DNA of 64,000 bases from Microbulbifer taiwanensis (GTDB lineage Bacteria; Pseudomonadota; Gammaproteobacteria; Pseudomonadales; Cellvibrionaceae). The notes below the pieces were generated by a model, which saw nothing but the letters and a program-made list of their open reading frames with translations, made no database searches and was not told the DNA's origin. Shown here piece after piece: positions 1 to 8,900 of the stretch (within the stretch, counting starts at the first letter, position 1; the number at the start of each line of letters is the position of its first letter). The position numbers and the translations under genes were made by a program. The stretch covers positions 1 to 64,000 of the forward strand of contig NZ_JACZFR010000052.1 in the NCBI RefSeq assembly GCF_014904815.1, written 5' to 3'.

Positions 1-6
1 TTGTCC

Positions 7-73
7 CGTCATACCGGCGAAGCCCGCTATCCAGTGCGGTGGCACCTGGATCCCGGCCTCCCCCGGAATGACG
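7..73. repeat. Dispersed-repeat-like imperfect palindrome
   Basis: The left end CGTCAT and right end ATGACG are inverted. Inner blocks (ACCGGCGAAG... and ...CCCCCGGAATG) pair imperfectly around CCAGTGCGGTGGCACCTGG. The form is like the CGTCATTCCCGCGAA...-type intergenic repeats common in proteobacteria. No gene is visible in bases 1-250. Confidence 0.5.
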
Positions 74-82
74 ACTGCACCC

Positions 83-116
83 TGTAGGAGCGGATGGCCG
101 CCCCGCCGCTCCTACA
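83..116. repeat. REP-like hairpin with GTAG end
   Basis: Eleven-base arms TGTAGGAGCGG and CCGCTCCTACA flank ATGGCCGCCCCG. A near-identical copy lies at 22689-22722 behind tmk. The GTAG start matches the tetranucleotide that precedes REP sequences mobilised by RAYT transposases. Confidence 0.7.
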
Positions 117-250
117 AAAGGCAACTCTCTGTTAAATAGTTATAAACCTATCCGCTATTGATATTTCAAAGTTATTAGGCACTTTGGTAGATTCTGCGCC
201 ATTCGGGAGAGCCCTCAGGTTCTCCGATGGAATAGAGATAGGGATTTGCT

Positions 251-523
251 GTGAAAATTACTCTGGTCAAGAAGATACTCGCCGACGGCTCCCCCTGTGC
301 CAAATGCCGCGACGTACAGCAGAAGCTGGAGGACAACGATCAGCTGCGCTTTATCGACCAGACTCTGATCGCCGATGTGCGCGACGACGACAGTCCGGGA
401 ATGCAGATAGCCCGCGAGTTCAATGTCGAGCGCGCGCCCTTCTTCCTGGTGGAGCGTGAGGGGCAGGCCCCGGAGATCTACACCGTCTATTTCAAGTTCG
501 TCAAGGAAGTACTGCAGAAGTAA
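251..523 (+). CDS. Small thioredoxin/glutaredoxin-like CxxC protein
   Basis: This 90-residue protein begins with a beta strand (MKITLVKKI) followed by a CAKC redox-type motif near residues 16-19. It has a helix and a later 'ERAPFFLVE' segment. The P in this segment sits where thioredoxin-fold proteins carry the cis-proline (RAPFF). That layout points to a thioredoxin fold with a possible dithiol active site. No signal peptide is seen, so it is probably cytoplasmic. It stands alone, convergent with cysB, and is followed by a hairpin at 567-596. The substrate is unknown and could be a glutaredoxin-like partner in sulfur metabolism, which is inference from the adjacent cysB only. Confidence 0.75.
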   Translation: MKITLVKKILADGSPCAKCRDVQQKLEDNDQLRFIDQTLIADVRDDDSPGMQIAREFNVERAPFFLVEREGQAPEIYTVYFKFVKEVLQK

Positions 524-566
524 ATCAGCGAGTCGGAACAGGTGATCTGTTCTTCCTGCAAAAATT

Positions 567-596
567 AAAAAAACGCAGCTCCGGGCCGCGTTTTTT
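567..596. terminator. Bidirectional terminator between CxxC gene and cysB
   Basis: AAAAAACGC and GCGTTTTTT flank a GC-rich imperfect inner stem, giving an A-run on one side and a T-run on the other. It lies between two convergent genes. Confidence 0.7.
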
Positions 597-615
597 ATTG
601 AGGTGGGGTTTCGCC

Positions 616-1662
<1,047 letters not shown>

Positions 1663-1809
1663 CTAAGTTTATGCGGGAAAAGAATAGCAGTGAAACCATC
1701 GGGGAGCCAACCGGAAGAAAATTAATTCACCTGCCCGCTTCCTCCTGACACAAACTGACAGCATCCGCGGCTAATCTGGCTCCATTGATTCACTACCGGA
1801 GACGGCAAT

Positions 1810-2229
1810 ATGTCGCACAATGAAAATCCTTCGATCATGAGCCACGTATCCATCGGCACCAATCGTTTCGACGAGGCCATCGCCTTCTACGACCAGGTGC
1901 TCGCCACCCTTGGCGTAAAGCGGCTGCTCGATTGGCCAGAGGCCGTCGCCTACGGCAAGGCATTCCCGGAGTTCTGGGTGCACCCGCCCTGCGACGGCAA
2001 GCAGGCGAGCGCTGGCAATGGCACCCATTTTGCCTTCCTGGCCGAGAGCACCGGGCTGGTGGATGAATTTTACAGCGCGGCCATTCGCGCCGGCGCCCTG
2101 CCCGATGGCGAGCCGGGTCCGCGCCCCCTGTACGGCGATGCCTACTACGGTTGCTTTGTGCGCGACCTGGACGGGCACAAGATAGAGGTCATGCATTGGG
2201 ACGAGAGTATGGCCGGCCACCCCGCCTGA
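1810..2229 (+). CDS. VOC-family (glyoxalase/dioxygenase superfamily) protein
   Basis: At 139 residues this is a single VOC module of two beta-alpha-beta-beta-beta units. The first runs from 'MSHVSIGTNRFDEAIAFYDQ' and the second ends in 'VRDLDGHKIEVMHWDE'. His in MSHVS, His in GTHFAF and Glu in HKIEV are the likely metal ligands. GGAGACGGCAAT precedes the ATG, giving a good ribosome-binding site. Substrate cannot be told from sequence, since relatives include glyoxalases, antibiotic-binding proteins and dioxygenases. A WYL-domain regulator follows 67 bp downstream on the same strand and may control it. Confidence 0.85.
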   Translation: MSHNENPSIMSHVSIGTNRFDEAIAFYDQVLATLGVKRLLDWPEAVAYGKAFPEFWVHPPCDGKQASAGNGTHFAFLAESTGLVDEFYSAAIRAGALPDGEPGPRPLYGDAYYGCFVRDLDGHKIEVMHWDESMAGHPA

Positions 2230-2296
2230 CTCCTTATGGCTACCCCGGGACCCGCCGTTCCGGTATGGTCCCGGGAAAACACCAGCCGCCACTGCA

Positions 2297-3004
2297 ATGA
2301 ATAAATCCGAACGACTGCTACAACTACTGACGCTGCTCCGCGCCCGCCGCACGGCGGTTACTGCCCGCGCCCTGGCAGAGCGCCTGGGCGTATCCGAGCG
2401 CACTCTCTACCGGGATATCCAGTCCCTGACCCTTTCCGGCGTACCCATCGACGGCGAGGCCGGTGTCGGCTACCGGCTCGGCAGGGGGTCCTTTGTCCCG
2501 CCCCTGATGTTTACCGAAGATGAGATCGAGGCCCTGCTGTTGGGCGTGCGCATGGTGCAGGGCTGGGGCGACGAGGATATGGGCAGCGCCGCGGATTCGG
2601 CACTGCACAAGATACGCTCTGTACTGCCGGACAAGATGCTGCAGGAGCAGGAGCGGCAGCGGGCCACCTTCCTGGTGCCGGACACACAGCGCCGGGAGAA
2701 GGCCAGGTACAGCGGAATAATTCGCCGTGCCATCAAGGACCGCCAGACACTGTGGCTGGATTACCGCGACGAACAGGGAAATCCGACCCAGCGGGAGGGA
2801 AACCCCCTGGGGCTTATCTACTGGGGCGCGGCCTGGACACTGGTGGCCTGGTGCCGACTGCGCGACGACCACCGGATGTTCCGCCTCGACCGTATTCTCG
2901 ACCTGAAACCGACAGGACAGCAATTCCAGCTGGAAAGCCACCAGACCCTGGAAGCCTATATCCGGCAGTACGATCCGGAGTTTGTCGACAGGGCATTTTT
3001 GTAG
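2297..3004 (+). CDS. HTH-WYL transcriptional regulator (YafY type)
   Basis: 235 residues. An N-terminal winged HTH_11 (MNKSERLLQLLTLLRARRTA, then SERTLYRDIQSL recognition helix) is followed by a WYL effector domain with 'LWLDYRDEQGN', 'LGLIYWGAAWTLVAWC' and 'FRLDRILDL'. The WYL family binds ligands or nucleic acid and mostly acts as a repressor. It probably regulates the VOC gene upstream. The TAG stop codon (3002-3004) lies inside the GTAG end of a palindromic repeat. Confidence 0.88.
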   Translation: MNKSERLLQLLTLLRARRTAVTARALAERLGVSERTLYRDIQSLTLSGVPIDGEAGVGYRLGRGSFVPPLMFTEDEIEALLLGVRMVQGWGDEDMGSAADSALHKIRSVLPDKMLQEQERQRATFLVPDTQRREKARYSGIIRRAIKDRQTLWLDYRDEQGNPTQREGNPLGLIYWGAAWTLVAWCRLRDDHRMFRLDRILDLKPTGQQFQLESHQTLEAYIRQYDPEFVDRAFL

Positions 3005-3080
3005 GCTGGGCAAAGCGCAGCGAGCCCATCAAGGCGCCGCGGAAGATGGGCTCGTCGCTGCGCTCCTTTGCCCACCCTAC
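3001..3080. repeat. Long intergenic inverted repeat overlapping a stop codon
   Basis: The arm beginning GTAGGCTGGGCAAAGCGCAG (3001-3030) pairs with the arm ending CCTTTGCCCACCCTAC (3045-3080). Both contain GAGCCCATC or its complement. The first GTAG supplies the TAG stop of the WYL regulator. Confidence 0.75.
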
Positions 3081-3119
3081 GAGGGAAGAACAACTTAACA
3101 GAGCCGTCGTTAACGAGCC

Positions 3120-4022
3120 CTACTCCACCTCGTTGGCCACCCCGTGCGGCACATGACCGGTAGCCACATGCTCGGCCGCGGAGGCACAGTGGCTGGGCTG
3201 GTCGTCGAAGAAGACATCGGCACCGAAGGCACGCAGGAACTCGCCCTTGGGCAGGCCGCCCAGGAAAACCGATTCATCGATACGGATATTCCAAGCGCGC
3301 AGGGTGCGGATCACGCGCTCGTGGGCAGGCGCCGAACGCGCGGTCACCAGGGCCGTGCGAATCGGGCAGCTGTCCGCGCCGAATTCCGCCTGCAGTTTTT
3401 GCAGGGCCTCGAGAAACCCCTTGAATGGACCGCCGCCGAGGGGTTTCTGGGCCGAGGCGCGCTCGGCGGCGGCAAAGGCGGCCAGGCCGTCGCGCTTGAA
3501 GATTTGTTCCGCCTCGTCGGAGAAGATCACCGCATCGCCGTCAAAGGCGAAACGCAGGGTGTCGTCATCGCGCTGCCTGGCGCCGCCCGCGACCAGGGTC
3601 GCTGCGGCGATCCCCTGCTCCAGCGCGCGGCGCACGTCCAGCCCGTCGGTGGACAGGAACAGATGGCAGCCGAAGGGCGCAATATAACGGTAGGGGCTAT
3701 CGCCGTTGCAGAAGGCCGCACGGGAAATATCCAGACCGTAGTGCTCGATGGAGTTGAACACCCGCAGGCCGGTGTCGGCGCTGTTGCGGGACAGCAGGAT
3801 GACTTCGACCCGCGGATCGCCCTCGAGACGCTGATTGATCTGCAGGAATTTCTCCACCAGCGGGAAAGCATCGCCTTTCTCCAACACGTCGTTTTCGCGC
3901 TCTACCTGGTAGCTGGAAAAGGCCTCCAGCCCCTGCTCCTCGAAAACACGGTGGCTGTCCTGCAGGTTGAACAGCGCCCGCGAGGAGATGGCGATCACCA
4001 GCCTGTCCTGACGACCGGCCAT
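3120..4022 (-). CDS. Cytosolic 5'-nucleotidase (NT5C1-like family)
   Basis: The 300-residue protein matches the bacterial members of the 5'-nucleotidase family related to eukaryotic cN-I. It has 'VIAISSRALFNL' at the N-terminus, a HAD-like 'FDGDAVIFSDEAE' near residue 160 and a C-terminal 'FFDDQPSHC'. These enzymes hydrolyse nucleoside monophosphates, often AMP or IMP, in the cytoplasm. The start codon shares one base with the stop of the TetR gene (TGATG at 4020-4024), so the two are translationally coupled. The TetR protein probably controls the pair. Confidence 0.85.
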   Translation of the reverse strand: MAGRQDRLVIAISSRALFNLQDSHRVFEEQGLEAFSSYQVERENDVLEKGDAFPLVEKFLQINQRLEGDPRVEVILLSRNSADTGLRVFNSIEHYGLDISRAAFCNGDSPYRYIAPFGCHLFLSTDGLDVRRALEQGIAAATLVAGGARQRDDDTLRFAFDGDAVIFSDEAEQIFKRDGLAAFAAAERASAQKPLGGGPFKGFLEALQKLQAEFGADSCPIRTALVTARSAPAHERVIRTLRAWNIRIDESVFLGGLPKGEFLRAFGADVFFDDQPSHCASAAEHVATGHVPHGVANEVE

Positions 4023-4708
4023 CAGGGGGCCTCCACATCGTCGAGACCGGCGGGGCGCGCCTCGCCCCGATGCGCGTTCAGCATGGTGAACAGCATCTGC
4101 TGCAGGTCCTCGCGGGTACGGTCGGAGCGCACGCCGGCCTGGTTCACGATGACCAGGAAGAGCGCATGGCAGGTCTCCAGGGTAGCGCGGGCCAGGCGGT
4201 TCATTTCATTGGGGGGGCAGACGAAGCCAAGGCGCTTGTACATGGCGCTCAGGTGGCTGATAAGCAGCTCGTCATGGCGCTCATCCAGCTCGTGCAATTC
4301 CGGGATGCCCCACATTGCCTGCACCAGGGGCAGCAGGCCGCGCTGTTCGCGGTAGACCGCCACCAGGCGATCCAGCAGTTCGGCGAGAAACTGCTGCAGG
4401 TCAAGATTTTCCAGGTCCTGCTGCTCCAGCTCCTCCAGTGCGACAGTCATGCTGGACAGCCACTGCTCGCCCATCGCGTAAAGGATGGCGTGTTTGTTGG
4501 GAAAATAGTGGTACAGGGATCCCACCGAAACCCCCAGCTCCTTGGCAATCAGGATGGTGGTCAGGTCGTTGAGGCCCACTTCCTCGAGCAGGCGCCCGGT
4601 GGTATCGAGAATCTGCCGCGCCCGCTCCCGGGCGCGGGCCTGCACCGGCTCGCGGCGCGGGGTCAGCTGGCTTTTGCGTTTTCTCTGTTCGGCGTTGGAC
4701 AAGGTCAC
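4022..4708 (-). CDS. TetR-family transcriptional regulator
   Basis: 228 residues from a GTG start. The TetR helix-turn-helix is clear: 'ILDTTGRLLEEVGLNDLT' followed by 'AKELGVSVGSLYHYFPNK'. The remainder is a helical ligand and dimer domain. An ATG further upstream (4777) is possible but would overlap the terminator of the TonB receptor gene. The GTG preceded by AGGGA is therefore preferred, with moderate certainty. A perfect 10-bp palindrome, CTGGCGCCAG (4723-4732), lies just upstream and could be an autoregulatory operator. The gene is coupled to the 5'-nucleotidase. Confidence 0.82.
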   Translation of the reverse strand: MTLSNAEQRKRKSQLTPRREPVQARARERARQILDTTGRLLEEVGLNDLTTILIAKELGVSVGSLYHYFPNKHAILYAMGEQWLSSMTVALEELEQQDLENLDLQQFLAELLDRLVAVYREQRGLLPLVQAMWGIPELHELDERHDELLISHLSAMYKRLGFVCPPNEMNRLARATLETCHALFLVIVNQAGVRSDRTREDLQQMLFTMLNAHRGEARPAGLDDVEAP

Positions 4709-4772
4709 TTCCCTATTTTGATCTGGCGCCAGTTTACCACCAATTGGGCGCACGACGGCTTCCGCCTTCAGA

Positions 4773-4803
4773 TACAAAAAACCGGCGCAGGGCGCCGGCT
4801 TCC
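4773..4803 (-). terminator. Terminator of the TonB receptor gene
   Basis: Read on the minus strand, CCGGCGC-CCT-GCGCCGG is followed by TTTTTTG. This is a compact rho-independent terminator 30 bp after the receptor stop codon. Confidence 0.8.
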
Positions 4804-4830
4804 AGGGTCCATCCTGTGAGGTGGTCGAAA

Positions 4831-7164
4831 TCAGAAACGATAGCTCAGGTTGTCACCCCGCACGCGACCGCGGGACGGATCCGTTTTCGTGGCCGGCAGG
4901 TTGTACAGCGCCTCGGTGTAACCCCAGCTGTAGTACTCCTCGTTGAACAGGTTTTCCGCATAGACACCGGCGGTCCAGCTGTCGTCGGCAGATGTCAGCG
5001 CAACCCGCAGGTTGACGACATCGCGGCTGCCCAGCTTTACGTCCTCAGAATTTTCCAATTCGGAGAACTGCTCACCGGTAAAGGTGTATTCGGCCGAGTA
5101 AGTGAGTTCACCCAGTCCGGTAGCCTGGTGATAGGTCAGCACTGTGGCGGAGGAGAAATTCGGCGAAAATGCCATCTCATTGCCGTCGCAGGCCTCGCAC
5201 AGCTCCGCCGGCGCGCCGGTGAACTCGGTATCCAGCCAGGCCATGCCCAGATACAGATCCAGGTTGTCGGTGATCAGCCAGCGGGCGTCCAGCTCCAGAC
5301 CCTGGCCCTGGGACTCGCCCACGTTGCGGGTTACCGCGGCAGCACCGATAAAGAAAGCCTGCTGCAGGTCCTCGTAGGTGTACTGGAAAGCGGCTGCGTT
5401 CAGTGCCAGGCGATTGTCCAGCAGGCGCGCCTTCAGGCCCAGCTCGTAGGAGAGCACACTCTCTTCGTCAAAGCTGTTGGGCTCGCCGTTGCTGGCATCC
5501 ACTGTCCACTCGTACTCCTCCAGCCAGGCTTCACTGTCCTCGCCAAAGGCGGGGTCGGTAACCCGGTAAGTCAAGTAGTCGAAGCCACCGGACTTATAGC
5601 CGGTGGCGACGCTGGCGTAACCGGTAATGGCGTCGTTGAAGTGATGGGTCAGGGTCGCGCGACCGGAGACATTGCTCCAGGTATCGTCACCGGTGATGGG
5701 GCCATCGGTGAACATCGCCTGGTAGTTCCAGCCTGCTGTCCAGGTATCCGGCCAGGGGGAATCGACCGTATAGGTCTTATTGTCCTGGGTGTAGCGAATG
5801 CCCAGGCCCAGGCTGGTGGAATCGGTAAAGTCGAAGGTGGTATTGGCGAAGACGCCCCAGCCGGAGTATTCGCCAATGGTATCCGCCGCCTCAATGGACA
5901 GCTGGCCCGGTGCATACTCCCAGGGATCCCCGCCGGTGCCGAAGGCGTCATCCATATCGTCCGGATAGGCCAGCGCCAGCTCGGCACAGCTGGCCGCTGG
6001 GTTCACATCCAGCTCGTAGTCCACCGCCATCACACCGGAGCAAATAAAGTTCTCGTCATCGATACCGGCAAAGAAGGCATCGATATCCTCCTGGTAGTAG
6101 GAGGCGCCGAGGACATAGTTGAACATGCCGCTGTTGTTGGAAGTCAGGCGGAACTCCTGGCTGAAGAAGTCACCGGACTGATCGCGCACAAAAACGTCGA
6201 CCGGGTTCGCGGTACCGTCGAAATCCTCGATATAGGTGTAGTTGTGGGTCTTGTAGCCGGTGATGGAGGTCAGGGTGCTGCCGCCGGCCAAGTCGTGTTC
6301 AACGGTCAGGATGACGTCGCCTATCTCGGACTCATCCAGCCCCTGCACGTCGTTGTATACCTGATCGTAATCACCATCGGTATCCAGCGCCCGGTAGATG
6401 GTGCCGTCGCTGACCCGGTCCTCATACTGGGCCATCAGGGTGACAGTGGTGCTCTCGAAGCCATCGTAAACGGCGGTGAAGCGCATGGCATCGGACTCGC
6501 TGGCACCCAGGTCGCGGCCGCCGGCCAGGTTCTCCACACGGCCGTCTTCCCGCTGGTGTATGCCGGCGATGCGCACCGCCAGATTCTCACTCAGGGGCAT
6601 ATCCAGGCTGCCCTCGAAGTCCTGGCGACCGAACTGGCCGGCGCCCACGGAAACTTCACCGGCGAAGCTGTCGCCGGGTTTGCGGGAGACCATGGAGATG
6701 GCGCCGGAGGCGGTGTTGCGACCGAACAGGGTGCCCTGCGGCCCTTTGACCACCTCGACTCGCTCCAGGTCGTACATGCTCGGCGTGGCGCCGGCGCGAC
6801 TCTGGTAGACGCCGTCCAGGAAGACCCCCAGGGCCGGGTCGCTGCCGCTACCGAAGCTGTTGTTGTTGACGCCGCGCACGGAGACAGAATCGAAGAATGA
6901 GTCGCTGGTCTCGCCGGAAACGCCCGGTGTGAGCGCGAACAGGTCCTTGAAATCGTTCAGGTTACTGTTCTTGACCGTATCGCCGGTAAAAGCGCTCACG
7001 GCCATGGGCACGTCCTTGAGGGATTCGGCCCGCATCTGCGCGGTCACCGTCACCTCTTCGATTTCCGCTGCCGAAGCACCGGTGCTGACGGCGATAACCG
7101 CCGCCCCTATGGCCGAGGCCAGCGCGTGTCTGTTGCTATGCAGTGTTTTCGTTGATCCAGGCAT
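4831..7164 (-). CDS. TonB-dependent outer-membrane receptor
   Basis: 777 residues. An N-terminal signal peptide ('ALASAIGAAVIAVSTGASAA') is followed by a TonB box-like 'IEEVTVTAQ'. The plug domain comes next (about residues 50-170, with 'LERVEVVKGPQGTLFGRN' and 'GAISMVSRKPG'). A beta barrel ends in 'GRVRGDNLSYRF', with the terminal Phe typical of outer-membrane proteins. It imports an unknown large or scarce substrate using TonB energy. It is transcribed away from a puuB-like gene. A copy of a motif also found in the puuA/puuB control region lies about 100 bp upstream (7260-7280), hinting at co-regulation with polyamine or amine catabolism. Confidence 0.92.
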   Translation of the reverse strand: MPGSTKTLHSNRHALASAIGAAVIAVSTGASAAEIEEVTVTAQMRAESLKDVPMAVSAFTGDTVKNSNLNDFKDLFALTPGVSGETSDSFFDSVSVRGVNNNSFGSGSDPALGVFLDGVYQSRAGATPSMYDLERVEVVKGPQGTLFGRNTASGAISMVSRKPGDSFAGEVSVGAGQFGRQDFEGSLDMPLSENLAVRIAGIHQREDGRVENLAGGRDLGASESDAMRFTAVYDGFESTTVTLMAQYEDRVSDGTIYRALDTDGDYDQVYNDVQGLDESEIGDVILTVEHDLAGGSTLTSITGYKTHNYTYIEDFDGTANPVDVFVRDQSGDFFSQEFRLTSNNSGMFNYVLGASYYQEDIDAFFAGIDDENFICSGVMAVDYELDVNPAASCAELALAYPDDMDDAFGTGGDPWEYAPGQLSIEAADTIGEYSGWGVFANTTFDFTDSTSLGLGIRYTQDNKTYTVDSPWPDTWTAGWNYQAMFTDGPITGDDTWSNVSGRATLTHHFNDAITGYASVATGYKSGGFDYLTYRVTDPAFGEDSEAWLEEYEWTVDASNGEPNSFDEESVLSYELGLKARLLDNRLALNAAAFQYTYEDLQQAFFIGAAAVTRNVGESQGQGLELDARWLITDNLDLYLGMAWLDTEFTGAPAELCEACDGNEMAFSPNFSSATVLTYHQATGLGELTYSAEYTFTGEQFSELENSEDVKLGSRDVVNLRVALTSADDSWTAGVYAENLFNEEYYSWGYTEALYNLPATKTDPSRGRVRGDNLSYRF

Positions 7165-7259
7165 GGTCGCCCCCGTCGTTTATTTTTATCGAGGTTGCTC
7201 ATCCGATACGGCTGATGGCATCACCCCAGCGAGTGAACTGGTAGATCAGTTATCCCACA

Positions 7260-7280
7260 AACCGAACAATTATTCAAATA
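7260..7280. promoter_or_regulatory. Putative operator upstream of TonB receptor
   Basis: AACCGAAC-AATTATTCAA-ATA matches 18 of 21 positions of the left arm of the palindrome at 8687-8728 between puuB-like and puuA-like genes. Its orientation relative to the downstream receptor gene is the same as in front of puuB. Confidence 0.5.
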
Positions 7281-7333
7281 TGAAATTCTTCTCCTAATTC
7301 CTGCCGTTACACCCCTCCTGACAGGGGCAGCAA

Positions 7334-8641
7334 TCAGCTGCCCAGCTTGTCCTTGAGGCTGTAGTAGAGCATGCCCGTCACCAGGCCGGGCCAGCGCAGC
7401 AGTGTGCCACCGGGGAATGTCGGCGTCGGAATTTGCGCCAGTATATCGAAACGCTCTTCGGTGCCGGAAACCACCTCCGCAATCAGCTTGCCGGCAAAGG
7501 TGGCGGTGGGCACACCGTGGCCGGAGTAGCCCTGGCTATAGAAGACATTGGGCTCCAGGCGCCCCAGGTGCGGCATGCGGTTCATGGTGATGGCGAGGGT
7601 GCCGCCCCACCCGTACTCGATCCGCGTGTCCGCCAGTTGGGGGTAGACACGAAGCATGTATTTGCGCACGAAACTGCGGATATCCTGGGGGAAGCGCGAA
7701 GTGTAGTTTTCACCGCCGCCGAAGATCAGGCGGTTGTCGCCGGACAGCTTCCAATAGTCGATTACGAACAGGGTGTCCTGCAGCGCGTAGTCATTGGCGA
7801 TCAGTTCTTTTGCCAGGGCATCAGGCAGCGGCTCAGTGGCCAGCACAAAGTTGTTGATGGGCATTATCTTGCCCGCCATACGCGGCTCCAGATTCCCCAG
7901 GTAGCCATTGCAGGCGAGCACGACATTCCTGGCCTTCACCTCCCCCTTTGCCGTCTCGACGACACAGGGAGAGCCACCGCTGTACCTGGTGACGCGACTG
8001 TACTCGAAAAACTCGACACCGGCCGCGGCCGCGGCCGCGGCGGGCCCCAGGGCGAAGTTCAATGGATGCAGGTGCAGCGGGGCGCTGTCTTTCTGCGCAC
8101 CGAAATAGCGCTCGGACCCGACCAGACTCCGGACTTCATCCTCCTCTGCGTAGCGGATTTCCTCGTATCCATAGCGATCCCGCAGCAATTCGGCCTCCTC
8201 CCTGAGGTCGGCATTGTGGCTGCGCTTGGCCGCCAGGTGCATGATGCCGCGCTTCAAATCGCACTGGATATCGTGCTTGCGGATCAGGTCCTCGACCAGC
8301 TGTACCGCCTCTACGCCCATATCCCAGAGCTGCTTTGCGGTATCCAGGCCGAGCATCTTTTCCAGATCCTCCTGCCCCTTGCGCTGCCCTACCCCGACGT
8401 GGCCGCCGTTGCGGCCCGAGGCACCCCAGCCGACCCGTTCCGCCTCCAGCACCACCACCTTGTAGCCACGCTCGGCCAGGTGCAGCGCCGAGGACAGTCC
8501 CGTATAGCCGGCGCCGATCACGCAGACATCCGCCTCGACCGAGCCCTCGAGCACCGGGTATACGGGCGCCGGGTTTGCGCTCGCCGCATAGTAGGAGTCG
8601 ATGTGGCCCTTCAGTTTATTTACAGTGCCATTGGCAGTCAT
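7334..8641 (-). CDS. puuB: FAD-dependent gamma-glutamylpolyamine oxidase-like protein
   Basis: 435 residues. A DAO-type Rossmann FAD site (VCVIGAGYTGLSSALHLAER) lies near residue 37, followed by 'GASGRNGGHVG' and a C-terminal 'GYSGHGVPTATFAGKLIAE' flavin loop. Length and motifs fit PuuB, which oxidises gamma-glutamylputrescine. The neighbour, a glutamine-synthetase-like PuuA, would supply that substrate. The start at 8641 is chosen because GGAG precedes it and the longer in-frame extension would run through the palindromic control region. It is divergent from puuA. Other gamma-glutamyl-amine substrates are possible. Confidence 0.8.
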   Translation of the reverse strand: MTANGTVNKLKGHIDSYYAASANPAPVYPVLEGSVEADVCVIGAGYTGLSSALHLAERGYKVVVLEAERVGWGASGRNGGHVGVGQRKGQEDLEKMLGLDTAKQLWDMGVEAVQLVEDLIRKHDIQCDLKRGIMHLAAKRSHNADLREEAELLRDRYGYEEIRYAEEDEVRSLVGSERYFGAQKDSAPLHLHPLNFALGPAAAAAAAGVEFFEYSRVTRYSGGSPCVVETAKGEVKARNVVLACNGYLGNLEPRMAGKIMPINNFVLATEPLPDALAKELIANDYALQDTLFVIDYWKLSGDNRLIFGGGENYTSRFPQDIRSFVRKYMLRVYPQLADTRIEYGWGGTLAITMNRMPHLGRLEPNVFYSQGYSGHGVPTATFAGKLIAEVVSGTEERFDILAQIPTPTFPGGTLLRWPGLVTGMLYYSLKDKLGS

Positions 8642-8686
8642 AGATTCTTCTCCAGATAAGCCCTCGGGGGCCGACGGCTCGGAAAA

Positions 8687-8728
8687 AACCGAACGATTAT
8701 TCAATTTATATTGAATGATAATTCGGTT
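8687..8728. promoter_or_regulatory. 42-bp imperfect palindrome, putative operator of puuB/puuA
   Basis: Two 21-base arms match at 17 of 21 positions (AACCGAACGATTATTCAAT... against ...ATTGAATGATAATTCGGTT). It lies in the divergent puuB-puuA intergenic region and is AT-rich in the centre. A half-site copy lies upstream of the TonB receptor gene. Confidence 0.6.
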
Positions 8729-8748
8729 TCTTGCCATAATCAAAGCCC

Positions 8749-8774
8749 GCGATCGAGTGAGCGCACTCGATCGC
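8749..8774. repeat. 26-bp near-perfect palindrome in puuA leader region
   Basis: GCGATCGAGTGAG and CGCACTCGATCGC are inverted, matching at 12 of 13 positions. This is a second potential binding site or hairpin between the palindrome at 8687 and the puuA start. Confidence 0.55.
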
Positions 8775-8900
8775 TACTCGGCCCGGCGCAGCTGGGCGAT
8801 CCGCACTGAGCGCGATCGCACGGCACAGCCTCATCGGCGTTGGCTCCGGGCGTATACTAATGCAACCCAAACGGGGAAGATCATCCGATCAAGGTGCAAA

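Noticed and set aside
4744-6900. A 718-codon open frame antisense to the TonB receptor
   Set aside because: It shadows a clear receptor gene in GC-rich DNA. The product has no signal, motif or plausible ribosome-binding site.
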